From positions 1 through 64,000 of the forward strand of contig JBDNJM010000019.1 of NCBI GenBank assembly GCA_041687755.1: a DNA stretch of 64,000 nt. Direction: 5' to 3'. The notes beneath the pieces are model-generated. The model searched no databases and was not told the origin of the DNA. It saw only the letters and a list, made by a program, of their open reading frames with translations. The stretch's first letter is position 1, and each line of letters begins with the position of its first letter. The position numbers and the translations under genes are program-made. The DNA comes from JBDNJM01 sp041687755. GTDB lineage: Bacteria; Planctomycetota; UBA1135; GCA-002686595. This document shows, one piece after another, positions 35,580 to 44,279 of the stretch.

Positions 35580-36830
35580 GTGAAGAGCATCGACGTCATC
35601 GTGGTGGGGGCGGGGCTGGCCGGGCTGGCGGCAGCGCGTGCGTTGGAGAACGGCGGCCGGACCGTGCGGCTGTTCGAGGCCTCGGACGGGGTCGGTGGGC
35701 GGGTGCGCACCGACGAGTACCAGGGCTTTCGCCTGGACCGCGGCTTCCAGGTGCTGTTGACGGCCTATCCGGAGACGCGGGCGCAGCTCGACTACCGCGC
35801 GCTCGAGCTGTGCGAGTTCGAGCCGGGGTCGCTGGTGCGCCGGGGCGGGCGTTTCCACCGCATCAGCGATCCCTTTCGGCGGCCCAGCCGGGCCCTGGAG
35901 ACCCTGTTCGCGGGGGTCGGGTCGTTCGCGGACAAGCTGCGCATCGCACGGCTGCGGTCGCGATCGCGGGCGGGCAGTCTCGAGGACCTCTTGAGCGCGC
36001 AGGAGACCACCGCGGTCGGTCGTCTGCGCGAGCTGGGCTTCTCGGAGGGCATGATTGAAGGCTTCTTCAAGCCGTTCCACGGGGGCGTGAGCCTCGATCC
36101 TGAGCTGGGCGGATCGAGTCGCATGCTCGAGTTCACGTTCCGCATGTTCAGCCAGGGCGTGGCCGCGGTGCCCGCGCGCGGCATGGGCGAGCTGCCTGCG
36201 CAGCTTGCGGACGGCCTGGCGCCGGGCACCCTGTCGCTGAACTCCAAAGTCGTCGCGGTCGAGCCTGGCGCGGTTCGGCTCGCGTCGGGCGAGCAGATCG
36301 AGGCGCGCGCGGTCTTGGTCGCGACGGAAGGACCGGCCGCGGCGGCGCTGTTGCCCGATCTGAAGGTCCCCGATTCTCTGGCCGTGACCTGCATCTACTT
36401 CGCCGCGCCCGCCTCGCCGGTGGGGGAGCCGATCCTCGTGCTGAACGGAGAGGGTCGCGGACGGATCAACAACCTGTGCGTGATGAGCGACGCGTCCGCC
36501 GGCTACGCGCCGACGGGTGAGCACCTGGTGTCGGTGAGCGTGCTCGGCGCGCCTGAGGTCAGCGACGAGCACCTCGAGGCAGAAGTCTCGGGCGAGCTGG
36601 TCGAGTGGTACGGAGAGACCGCGCGCTCGTGGAAGCACCTGCGTACATATCGCATCCACCACGCCCTGCCCGACCAGCAGCCCGGCGTGCTGGAGCCGCC
36701 GGCGCGCGAGCAGCGCCTCGCCACCGGCCTGTGGGTCGCCGGCGACCACCGCGACCAGGGCTCGCTCCAGGGCGCCCTGGTCTCGGGCCGCCGCGCTGCA
36801 GAGGCCTTGATCGCGGAACTGTCGAGTTGA
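35580..36830 (+). CDS. FAD-dependent amine-oxidase/phytoene-desaturase-like oxidoreductase
   Basis: A 416-aa flavoprotein. The dinucleotide-binding motif VIVVGAGLAGLAAARALE is at the N terminus, followed by the second motif ASDGVGGRVRTDEYQGFRLD, and the C-terminal FAD motif in WVAGDHRDQGSLQGALVSGR. The middle resembles carotenoid desaturase/isomerase-like and protoporphyrinogen-oxidase-like enzymes. The start is GTG at 35580; a TTG at 35571 is possible. It follows a MerR-B12 regulator by about 90 bp and overlaps the next membrane-protein gene as TTGA. Substrate unknown; a carotenoid or isoprenoid is plausible from context. Confidence 0.82.
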   Translation: MKSIDVIVVGAGLAGLAAARALENGGRTVRLFEASDGVGGRVRTDEYQGFRLDRGFQVLLTAYPETRAQLDYRALELCEFEPGSLVRRGGRFHRISDPFRRPSRALETLFAGVGSFADKLRIARLRSRSRAGSLEDLLSAQETTAVGRLRELGFSEGMIEGFFKPFHGGVSLDPELGGSSRMLEFTFRMFSQGVAAVPARGMGELPAQLADGLAPGTLSLNSKVVAVEPGAVRLASGEQIEARAVLVATEGPAAAALLPDLKVPDSLAVTCIYFAAPASPVGEPILVLNGEGRGRINNLCVMSDASAGYAPTGEHLVSVSVLGAPEVSDEHLEAEVSGELVEWYGETARSWKHLRTYRIHHALPDQQPGVLEPPAREQRLATGLWVAGDHRDQGSLQGALVSGRRAAEALIAELSS

Positions 36831-37255
36831 GCGGCTTGCTGCTCGCCCACGCCGCCGCGACCTGGTTCATGGTCGGCCTGATCTGGACCATCCAGGTGGT
36901 GCACTACCCCCTGTTCGCCGCGGTGCCGGAGGACGGCTGGTCCGAGTACCACGAGCAGCACACGCGGCGCATCAGCTGGATCGTTGGGCCCGCCATGCTG
37001 GCCGAGCTGCTGCTGGCCCTGGCGCTCGTGGCGCTCCCCGCCCTGGGCGTGCCGCCGGCCTGGTCCTGGGCCGGCCTGGCCCTGCTGGCGGCGGCGTGGG
37101 CAGTGACCGCGCTCTGCTCGGTTCCGGCCCACTCCAAGCTGGCCGAGACCCGCCCCAGCTCGGCCCTGCGCTTTCTGGTCGCGACCAACTGGCTGCGCAC
37201 CGCCGCCTGGACCCTCCGCGGCGTCCTGGCCCTGGCCCTCCTCGCTGGGGTCTGA
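36827..37255 (+). CDS. Small four-helix membrane protein
   Basis: About 142 aa with four hydrophobic helices and a conserved-looking loop after the first: VVHYPLFAAVPEDGWSEYHEQHTRRISWIVGP. Similar uncharacterised membrane proteins exist beside FAD enzymes in other bacteria; I cannot assign a reaction. The TTG at 36827 overlaps the upstream stop as TTGA, so it is translationally coupled to the FAD-oxidoreductase and probably acts with it. Confidence 0.72.
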   Translation: MSGLLLAHAAATWFMVGLIWTIQVVHYPLFAAVPEDGWSEYHEQHTRRISWIVGPAMLAELLLALALVALPALGVPPAWSWAGLALLAAAWAVTALCSVPAHSKLAETRPSSALRFLVATNWLRTAAWTLRGVLALALLAGV

Positions 37256-37317
37256 CCGGAATCCGCCAAACCGGCGACAGCGACCCCTCCCCACGGGTCC
37301 CCCAGGCACATTTCTCG

Positions 37318-37334
37318 TTCTGGTCCGACCAGAA
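37318..37334. terminator. Short palindrome between convergent genes
   Basis: TTCTGGT-CCG-ACCAGAA is a perfect 7-bp inverted repeat in the 139-bp gap between the four-helix membrane protein and the secretin-N-like gene, which converge here. It could be a weak terminator or a protein-binding site. Confidence 0.35.
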
Positions 37335-37394
37335 TGCCCCAAACCGCACGCGCCGGGACCGCTTCGGCGCTGCGTCCGGCTCCCGGGGGCCCGA

Positions 37395-38489
37395 TCAGTT
37401 CGCCGTGAAGCGCAGCACGAGGAAGACCTGGTCGGAGCCGAGGGCGCCGACGACCGTGTACTCGCTGGCGACGAGGCTCAGGTCGGTCTCTAGCAGTTCA
37501 TTGCTCCAGCCAGCGGCGATGGACTGGGGCATTGTCCGTTGGCTGTCCAGGCTGGTAGGCACCGGGCGCTTCACGCCCATGACGCAGCTCTTCAGGCTCA
37601 GGGTCTGAGTGCCCTCGTCGTAGGCGTTCGGCGAGGCCTGGAGGGTAATGCTCGCGGACCGATCGCCGATCTGGCCGAGGTTCGGGAACTGTCCGGTCAC
37701 CGACAGCTTCGACGTCCCGCTCACGGAGCCGCGCGCGAGCAGGCTGCCGAGTCGGCGGAACTGCGGCACCCCGGTCAGCGCGGTCAGTCCTTGGACCAGG
37801 TCGGCCGGCAGGGTCGGATCGCCCTCGCCCTCGGCGGGCCCGACGACCATGCAGGTGAGGGTGAACTGGGGCGCGACTCGGTCGGTCCTCTCGATCAGAC
37901 CCCGAGCGTCGGCGACCCGCTGGGGGAAGCCGCGCAGGATCAGGGAGCGGCTCTCGGAGACGGCCTCGACCTGTACGTCGCAGATGATCCGCTCGATCAG
38001 TTGCTGCGCGGTGAACACGTCGAGGGACCGCAGCCGCAGGACCTCGACGAAGTCGGAGTCCTGTTCCGGCTCTGTTTCCGCCTCGAATTCCCCCATGCGC
38101 GCGTCGAGGTTGCTCAGGAGTTTGAGCGCCTCGATCCGGCCGGCCTCGAAGTCTTGGATCCCGATCGCCGGGCCGAACAAGAACATGCGCTCGCGCTTGT
38201 CCCCATCGAGTTCGCCGCTGCCATCCGGTACACCGACGATGACGCGCGTCTCGGTTAGGAGCTTGCCCGCGCCGAGGAGCTGGCTGGGGTTCACGTGCTT
38301 GGGCATGTAGCTGTCAAAGCCCAGGAGTTCGGAGCGGTTCTCGAACAGGTAGAGCTGCTCCTTCTCGCGCGGGGACTGGTGTGATTCTTGCAGATTGACG
38401 CCTTCCCTCTGCACGCGGTAGAGCTGTTGCCGGAACGCGGGCGCGGATGTGAACAGCAGGCTGAACAGAGCGGGGTAGACGAGCTTCAT
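37395..38489 (-). CDS. Secreted protein with secretin-N-like domain
   Basis: A 364-aa exported protein with an N-terminal signal peptide. Around residues 148-203 it has a secretin N1-type alpha/beta unit: VEVLRLRSLDVFTAQQLIER, then SESRSLILRGFPQRVADARG and LIERTD, as in the periplasmic repeats of PilQ/GspD. No membrane-spanning secretin barrel follows, so it is not a channel. The C-terminal part (about 210-364) is of unknown fold. It is the last gene of a sigma/anti-sigma/effector cassette, overlapping the anti-sigma-like gene as ATGA. A periplasmic sensor or ligand role for the cassette is an inference. Confidence 0.65.
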   Translation of the reverse strand: MKLVYPALFSLLFTSAPAFRQQLYRVQREGVNLQESHQSPREKEQLYLFENRSELLGFDSYMPKHVNPSQLLGAGKLLTETRVIVGVPDGSGELDGDKRERMFLFGPAIGIQDFEAGRIEALKLLSNLDARMGEFEAETEPEQDSDFVEVLRLRSLDVFTAQQLIERIICDVQVEAVSESRSLILRGFPQRVADARGLIERTDRVAPQFTLTCMVVGPAEGEGDPTLPADLVQGLTALTGVPQFRRLGSLLARGSVSGTSKLSVTGQFPNLGQIGDRSASITLQASPNAYDEGTQTLSLKSCVMGVKRPVPTSLDSQRTMPQSIAAGWSNELLETDLSLVASEYTVVGALGSDQVFLVLRFTAN

Positions 38490-39001
38490 CGGAGGATCTC
38501 CTCGGTAGTGGAATCGCCCGAGCTTCGGAATGAAGCGCTGGCGATGGGTTTCACGAGCACGAGCCGGACTTTTCCGGCGGTCATTTCGATCCCGTCCGTG
38601 CGCGAACGAAAGCGTTCGGGCGGGACAGAGACGCGGGTATCTGCGGCAGCGAGTGCGTCGACGCCGGGGGCTTGCCCGATCTGGGGCGAGTCGACCGAGA
38701 CTTGGGGGAGGTCGGGCTCCGCTGCCGGCAGCGCGGGGGGTCGCAGGACCCAGACGAGGACGGCCGCAGCGCTGAGCGCGAGCGCCGGCACGAGTCGGAG
38801 CCAGGTTCGGCGGGGGCGCCGGCGGCGCTCCAGGCGACGCAGCATCGCGGGCGGCGGGGCGGGCGGGTCGATCCTGTAAGCGCGCTGCAGCCAGTCGACG
38901 GCCTCGCGCGTGCCCGGGTCTGCGCGCCCGAGATCGTCGCTCGGCGGGGCAGCGTCCATGTCGCGCCAGGCGGCGCGGAGTTCGTCGAGGGGATCGTTCA
39001 C
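38486..39001 (-). CDS. Single-pass membrane protein, probable anti-sigma factor
   Basis: A 171-aa protein with a cytoplasmic N terminus (DPLDELRAAWRDMDAAPP) and a basic stretch (MLRRLERRRRPRRTW). One membrane helix follows at about 68-87 (LVPALALSAAAVLVWVL), then an 80-residue extracytoplasmic tail. It has no zinc-finger HxxxCxxC motif. Its place directly after an ECF sigma gene, with ATGA overlaps on both sides, identifies it as the likely regulator of that sigma factor and of the downstream secretin-N-like protein. The fold itself is not recognised. Confidence 0.7.
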   Translation of the reverse strand: MNDPLDELRAAWRDMDAAPPSDDLGRADPGTREAVDWLQRAYRIDPPAPPPAMLRRLERRRRPRRTWLRLVPALALSAAAVLVWVLRPPALPAAEPDLPQVSVDSPQIGQAPGVDALAAADTRVSVPPERFRSRTDGIEMTAGKVRLVLVKPIASASFRSSGDSTTEEILR

Positions 39002-39592
39002 GCTTGCCCTCCCGAGATGCCGATGCCGTCCGCGCCGAGCTTCGGCGCCAGCAGTTCACGCAGCCGCCTGCGCGCCAGCGAGAGCGCGGCGCGCACCGTG
39101 GAGGTGGCGACCTCGAGTACGTCGGCCGCTCTTGCGCGGTCGAGCCCTCGAGGTCCACGAGCACGAACACCTCGCGCTCGCGGTCGGGCAGCGAACCCAG
39201 GCAGCCCTGGAGCACCGAGCGCACGTCGCCCGCCGCGGCGACCTCTCCGGGGTCGGGCAGCTCCCGCCTGTGCCAGAGCTCGCCCGCCGCCTGCTCGTGG
39301 CGCGCCCGCCGCCCGCTCGCTCGCCGCGCATCGCGCGCCAGATTCAGAACGACGCGCGTGCGCCACGGCCCGTAGGGGCGCTCGGAGTCCCACTCCCAAG
39401 GTGATCGATCAGGTGCAGCATTGCGTCGGTGGCCAGGTCGTCGGCGCGGGCGGGGTCGCCGCAGAAGCCGAGGGCGAGGCGATGGACCTGCTCGTACTCC
39501 GATTTGTACCGGTCGCCGAGGACGTCCTCGCCGAGCTGTAGTCGCCGGGCGATGCCGTCGATTCCGTGGTGGTCGCGGTGCTGGGAGCTCAT
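38998..39592 (-). CDS. ECF-type sigma factor (two frameshifts)
   Basis: From ATG 39592 the first frame gives region 2 (RYKSEYEQVHRLALGFCG, then DDLATDAMLHLIDHLG). At about 39394-39399 the coding frame shifts to EWDSERPYGPWRTRVVLNLA and GSLPDREREVFVLVDLEGST. At about 39127-39131 it shifts again to AADVLEVATSTVRAALSLA and RRRLRELLAPK, the region 4 helix-turn-helix. Both joins become smooth if one base is inserted at a short G/C run, so the underlying gene of about 198 aa looks intact. Either the assembly lost two bases or the gene is freshly inactivated. Its end overlaps the anti-sigma-like gene as ATGA. Confidence 0.75.
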
Positions 39593-40208
39593 CGCTTCGT
39601 CTTGGCTACGCCGGCCGATCGAGTTGCGCTGGGCGCCCCGTGGGATCTGACAGGAATCCGCCACGAAGACCGGTCGCGTCCGCCTCGGAGGCCCGCCACG
39701 CCTGCTTTGGGGGGGCGCTTCGAGTCATAGAGTCGCAAGGGATAGAGTCGCCCGAGATCGCGCTGTCGCCCAAGATCGAGCCTGGGCGGCTTGTGGGTCG
39801 GACGCGCGAGGGAGCGCCCTTCGTCCGGGGCGTTGCGAAGTGCCCGCACTCGGGGCGCCCGCGGGCAGACTACGCCGTACCGGTGCCCCGAAATCAGCTC
39901 TACGGGTGTTTAGGGCGGGGTGGGCGAGGCGGCTTGGCGGGTTCCGGTCAGGCCCCAAGCCGGTCTGAGCAAGCTGGCGGTCGCGGGCGAGCTTGTCGGT
40001 CCTGAAACCTGGACGGCTAGGGGGTCGACCACGAAGGAGGTGCTGCGCAGAGAGTTGGGCGGCGACGGCTCCACTGTTCAGGTTCGAAGCCCAGTTTGAG
40101 CCAACCGCTTCCCGCTGACGCCCCTAGGTTTGGAGACTCTAAATGCGAGATCCTGCCTCCTGTGTCTCGCACTGCTGCCCGTACTGACCACCCCAGGCCC
40201 GTTTAGCC
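39593..40208. other. 616-bp intergenic region without a supported gene
   Basis: Divergent gap between the second ECF cassette and the FAD-reductase gene. It holds a direct repeat ATAGAGTCGC (about 39728 and 39744) and two copies of a short dispersed motif related to TGACCGGAATCCGCCA (about 39648 on the plus strand, 39933-39953 on the minus strand). Promoters for both flanking genes should be here but none is clear. Confidence 0.5.
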
Positions 40209-41602
40209 ATGCCCCCGACGGCCCCTTTGACCTCGGCGCCCGCTCACTCTTCGTTGAGGGGCGCGCCCCACTCCCATGACGTCGTCGTGGTTGGAGCCGG
40301 CCCAGCCGGTGCCCTGGCAGCGCGGCAGGCGGCGCTGAGCGGGCTTTCGGTGCTGCTCGTGGACAGGGCGGAATTCCCGCGCAAGAAGGTCTGCGGGTGC
40401 TGCCTGCATCCGCGCGGCGCCCTGGCCCTCAGGCGGGCGGGGCTGGAGGGCTGATGGACGAGCTTGGGGCCCACGGGATGACGCACGTGCTGCTCGGGGT
40501 CCGCGGGCGGCAGCTCGAGCTGCCGCTGGAGGGCGTGCGGGCGGCCTCGCGAAGCCGCTTCGACACGGCGCTCGTGGACGCGGCCAGGGCTGCTGGAGTC
40601 TCGGTGCGCTTAGGGTTCGTCGCGCAGCTGCAGGGGCCGGCCAACGAGCAGGACTTCCGCACCGTCGATCTCATGCGGGTCGCGAAACAGGCGGAAACGG
40701 GCAGCTTCCCGCTGGTCTCAGAGCGGCCCGAGCGGGTGCGGGCGCGCTGCGTGATCGCGGCCGACGGGCTCGGTGGGGCGCTCTTAGCGGGCGTCGGCGA
40801 GACGCCGCAGGAAGTGCAGCCCGAGAGTCGCATCGGGGTGGGCACGCGGATCGACTCCAGCGGCCATCAACAGCCGTCGGATCGCATGCGCATGTCGGTC
40901 GGCAAGGGCGGCTACATCGGCAGCGTCGTTTTGGAGGACGGCCGGCTCGATCTGGCGGGTGCCGTGGATCCCCAGGCGATGGCGCACTTCGGGACGGCTG
41001 GGCTCGTCGAGCGGATTCTGGAGGAGGCGGGCGTCGAGCCGCCCCCCGGGCTGGCCGACGCGAACTGGAGCGTCACGCCCGCGCTGACCCGCCGCGCGAA
41101 GGGACTCAACGAGCATCCGCTCGGCTCGATGCGGGCGTTTGCGATCGGCGACGCGGCCGGCTACGTGGAGCCGTTCACCGGTGAGGGCATGGCCTGGGCA
41201 CTCCAGTCGGCGCTCACGGTTCAGCCGCTGCTGCGACGTGCGGTGGAGGACTGGCACGAGAGCCTGGGCCTCGAGTGGGCGCGGCTGCACGAGGAGCAGT
41301 TCGGCGGGCGACGTCGCGCCTGCCGGCGCGTCGCGAAGCTGGCGCGTTCGCCGCGGGCCCTGTCGATGGCCGCGATGGTCCTGGGCCACAGCCGCAGGGC
41401 CCGGGGTCTGATGGCGCGGGTCGGGTACGGCGCGGGTCGGGTACGGCGCGGGTCCAGAACGGGGCCAGCCGAGCCTGATCCCAGCGCACAGGAAGGTCTG
41501 ATCCCGCTCCGGCGGCCCGCCTTTGGCTCTTGGTACCGGCTGCGCGCAACGGGTAGAACGGCCTGGCCCCGATCCCACCCGCCGCCCGGCCCCTTAAGCA
41601 CC
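40209..41602 (+). CDS. Geranylgeranyl-reductase-like FAD oxidoreductase (frameshifted, no own stop)
   Basis: The first 81 codons from ATG 40209 hold the FAD motif VVVVGAGPAGALAARQAALS and a cysteine-rich FPRKKVCGCCLHP typical of the GGR/p-hydroxybenzoate-hydroxylase family. The frame stops at a TGA near 40454. One base inserted at the GGG near 40449 joins it to LMDELGAHGMTHVLL, and on through VRARCVIAADGLGGALL and AFAIGDAAGYVEPFTGEGMA (the GD-x6-P FAD motif). The second frame shows no stop of its own and runs in frame into the next membrane-protein gene. A 16-bp tandem repeat near 41416-41450 marks the probable C-terminal end. Substrate unknown; such enzymes act on polyprenyl lipids or quinones. 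Confidence 0.72.
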
Positions 41603-41941
41603 ATGGTTCTCGTCTACCACCTGCTCCACGTCATCAGCGCCTTCCTGCTGACTGCCTACACCTTCCAGGCCTTCGCCAACCCCGACCCGGCGCGCCGCAA
41701 GCAGACGCTGATGCTCACAGGCATCCTGTCGCTGCTGATGCTGACCGGCGGCTTCGGCCTGGTCGCGCGCCTGTCCTACGGCTGGCCCGGCTGGGTGCTC
41801 GTCAAGGTCGCCTGCTGGCTCGGCCTCTCGGCGCTCGCCGGCATTGCGTTCCGCAAGCCCGAGGCGCGCGGGGCGCTCACCGCGATCGCGATCTTCCTGA
41901 TCGCCCTGGCGACCTACATGGTCTACGACCGTCCGTTCTAG
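41603..41941 (+). CDS. Small polytopic membrane protein
   Basis: A 112-aa protein with four predicted helices (VYHLLHVISAFLLTAYTFQA, LMLTGILSLLMLTGGFGLVA, a third helix near GWVLVKVACWLGLSALA, and ALTAIAIFLIALATYMVY). The first helix carries a His (LLHV), as in several small quinone- or haem-interacting membrane proteins, but no family is certain. The start is ATG 41603, following a CCCCTTAAGCACC leader. The FAD-reductase frame reads into it from upstream without a stop, so on this sequence the two could be one fused chain. Separate genes are more likely. Confidence 0.65.
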   Translation: MVLVYHLLHVISAFLLTAYTFQAFANPDPARRKQTLMLTGILSLLMLTGGFGLVARLSYGWPGWVLVKVACWLGLSALAGIAFRKPEARGALTAIAIFLIALATYMVYDRPF

Positions 41942-42010
41942 TGCGGTGACCCGCGGGGCGACCTGAGGTCGCCGAGCCCGGTCTGGGGCCGCCCAGGGGC
42001 GGCCCAAAGT

Positions 42011-42095
<85 letters not shown>

Positions 42096-42235
42096 ACCGT
42101 TGAGCCCCCGATCCTACCCTTGCGGGCGTCCCTGCGGGAGGATCTGATCGCAGCACCGTGTGCGGTGGCAGGCGCCCTGCGGGAGTTCAGAGAGCGTGAA
42201 TCAATGCGCGCAGCGCATTCCGTGAGCGCTCTTGT

Positions 42236-42317
42236 GCTCCAGCGCCGCCAGGCGATGGGCCAGAAGGCAAATGAGAGGCACTTCGGCTGGGCAACGCTGT
42301 CTTTTCACAGCCTCTCA
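42236..42317 (-). repeat. Dispersed 3'-end repeat, copy 2
   Basis: Partner of the repeat at 30620-30701, here overlapping the stop codon of the ClC gene. The inner hairpin is perfect in this copy: TGAGAGGC (42272-42279) pairs with GCCTCTCA (42310-42317). About three quarters of positions agree between the copies over some 67 bp, with no gaps. Confidence 0.6.
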
Positions 42318-44135
42318 GGCCCCGCGCTTCAGCTCGCGCAGGCGCCGGTGATACGCCGCGCCGAGGTTGTTGCGCGAGAGCATGCCGATGACCTTGTTTT
42401 CGGTCTCGTCGGCCACGACCGGGATCTCGTGGATCGCGAGCTCGTTGAGGATCCGCAGCGCCTCGTCCAGGCTGTCGCCGAGGTGGACGGTCGCCACGTT
42501 GTCGATCATGAAGTCCTTCACGATCACCAGGTTGTGCACGTCGGTCTCGAGGAAGATTCGGCGGATGTCGGACAGGCTGAAGATGCCGACGAGCGCCTGA
42601 TCTGCGTCCACGACGGGGAAGTACGAGCCCTGGGCGGTTGAGACGAGGTCGAGCGCGCGGCGCAGGGTCGCGTTCTGGTCGATCACCACCGGGGGGCTTC
42701 CGGAGTCGACGACGTCGCGCACCTTCAGCTCCTCAAGCACGTCCACCACGAAGTCGCCAGCGTGGGCGGGCGAGTCGACGAGACCGTCGACCTGGGTGTC
42801 GTAGATGGACCAGTTGCGCGACAGCAGGGAGTGCATCACGGAGACCAGCATCAGCGGCGCGAGCAGGCTGTAGCTGCCGGTCATCTCGCTGACCATCAGG
42901 ATCGAGGCGACGGGGACCTTCGCAACGCCCGCGAAGAAGCCGCCCATGCCAACCAGCGCGAAGCAGGCGGGGTTGAGCTGGAGCGCGGGGAACAGGGTGG
43001 CGCCGATCTGCCCGACCGCTGCACCTGTGAGCGCGCCGATCGCGAGGCTCGGCGCGAACACGCCGCCCGAGCCACCGCTAGCGATCGTCAGGGAGGTCCC
43101 GAGGATCTTGGCGAGGATCAGGATTCCAAGCGCGACGAGCCCGATCTCTCCGGCGATCGAGTCGCGCATCAGCTCATAGCCGCCGAACAGCACGCCGTGG
43201 GATCCCGTCAGCGGCGAGAGCGCCAGGGCGAGGGCTCCGAGCAGCAGGCCGCCGAGGCCGGCGCGCAGGCCCAGGGGGACGTGTTTGAAGCGTCGGCCGA
43301 GCTGGGCGACCGCGCCGAACGCGTGGACCCAGAGCCAGCCCACGAGGGTGCAGATCAGCGCGAGGGCGACGTAGATCGGCAGCTCCCGCGCGCCGCCGAA
43401 GGTCAGGCCCTCGAGCAGCTCGTCGCTCATCGGGATCGCGCGCTTCACGCCGGTGATCGCGGTGAACGTGGTGTACCCGAGCATGGAAGCGAGGATGCAG
43501 GGCACGATCGCCTCGCCCTCGAACTCCTCCTTGCGGTACAGCACCTCGGGCGCGAACAGCGCGCCGCCGAGCGGAGCGGTGAACAGCGCGCCGATGCCGG
43601 CACTCGCGCCGGCGAGCAGGTAGATGCGTCGCTCTCGCTCGCTCAGTCCCAGGCGTTGGGCGATCGCGCTTCCGATGCCGCTGCCGACCTGGGCCACCGG
43701 GCCTTCTTGACCGGCCGAACCGCCGGTGCCGATGGTCAGGGCCGAGAGCGCGGCCTTGAGCGGGATGATGCGGTTGCGCACGGCGCCGCCGAGCCGGTGG
43801 AAGGAGCGGATCAGCTGCTCGGTTCCGTGGCCTTCGGCCTCCGGTGCAAGGCGGTGGGTGGCCCAGCCGACGAGCAGGCCCCCGGCGGCGGGGATCACGA
43901 GCAGCCACAGCAGGCGCGGTTCAAAGCTCGCCAGGCCTTCCGTCTCGAGCCCCAGGGGCGCCTCGATCGCTGCGTGCTTGATGACCTCGGTCAGCCAGTG
44001 GAACGCCACCGCGGCCAGCCCGCCCAGGACGCCGATCAGGGCGGCAATTCCGGCCGAACGCGACAGACCGCCGACCTCCTCGAGCCCGAAGGTTTGCGCG
44101 AGTCGGCGCGCGGGGACGGAGAGGCGTGAGGCCAT
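42315..44135 (-). CDS. ClC-family chloride channel/transporter with CBS domains
   Basis: A 606-aa inner-membrane protein. The chloride-selectivity elements are visible: GTGGSAGQEGPVAQVGSG (with the gating glutamate in the EGP motif) and GGSGGVFAPSLA, plus PLGGALFAPEVL. After about residue 455, two CBS domains follow (VRDVVDSGSPPVVIDQNATL; KDFMIDNVATVHLGDSLDEA), which in this family regulate transport through nucleotide binding. The E-G-P glutamate is compatible with channel or Cl-/H+ antiporter function; I do not decide between them. Its stop lies in a dispersed repeat. A 19-bp direct repeat and a TATACT sequence lie just upstream. Confidence 0.92.
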   Translation of the reverse strand: MASRLSVPARRLAQTFGLEEVGGLSRSAGIAALIGVLGGLAAVAFHWLTEVIKHAAIEAPLGLETEGLASFEPRLLWLLVIPAAGGLLVGWATHRLAPEAEGHGTEQLIRSFHRLGGAVRNRIIPLKAALSALTIGTGGSAGQEGPVAQVGSGIGSAIAQRLGLSERERRIYLLAGASAGIGALFTAPLGGALFAPEVLYRKEEFEGEAIVPCILASMLGYTTFTAITGVKRAIPMSDELLEGLTFGGARELPIYVALALICTLVGWLWVHAFGAVAQLGRRFKHVPLGLRAGLGGLLLGALALALSPLTGSHGVLFGGYELMRDSIAGEIGLVALGILILAKILGTSLTIASGGSGGVFAPSLAIGALTGAAVGQIGATLFPALQLNPACFALVGMGGFFAGVAKVPVASILMVSEMTGSYSLLAPLMLVSVMHSLLSRNWSIYDTQVDGLVDSPAHAGDFVVDVLEELKVRDVVDSGSPPVVIDQNATLRRALDLVSTAQGSYFPVVDADQALVGIFSLSDIRRIFLETDVHNLVIVKDFMIDNVATVHLGDSLDEALRILNELAIHEIPVVADETENKVIGMLSRNNLGAAYHRRLRELKRGA

Positions 44136-44144
44136 GCAGGCCGG

Positions 44145-44206
44145 AGTATAGGTGCCGTGCCGGCGGGGCCCTCGGATTCCCAGAAAGCCCGCGGATTCCC
44201 AGAAAG
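44145..44206 (-). promoter_or_regulatory. Direct repeat and -10-like box upstream of the ClC gene
   Basis: On the minus strand CTTTCTGGGAATCCG occurs twice in tandem with 19-bp periodicity (44192-44206 and 44173-44187). It is followed 20-odd bases later by TATACT (44145-44150), close to the ATG at 44135. Two helical turns between copies suit a regulator bound to one DNA face. No good -35 is seen, which also suits an activator site. Confidence 0.35.
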
Positions 44207-44279
44207 GACGGCCGGGGCTGCAGGAAGGAGACCTGGCCGGGACGGAGTCTTAGGCCGCGGCGCCTCGCGGCTCCACCGG

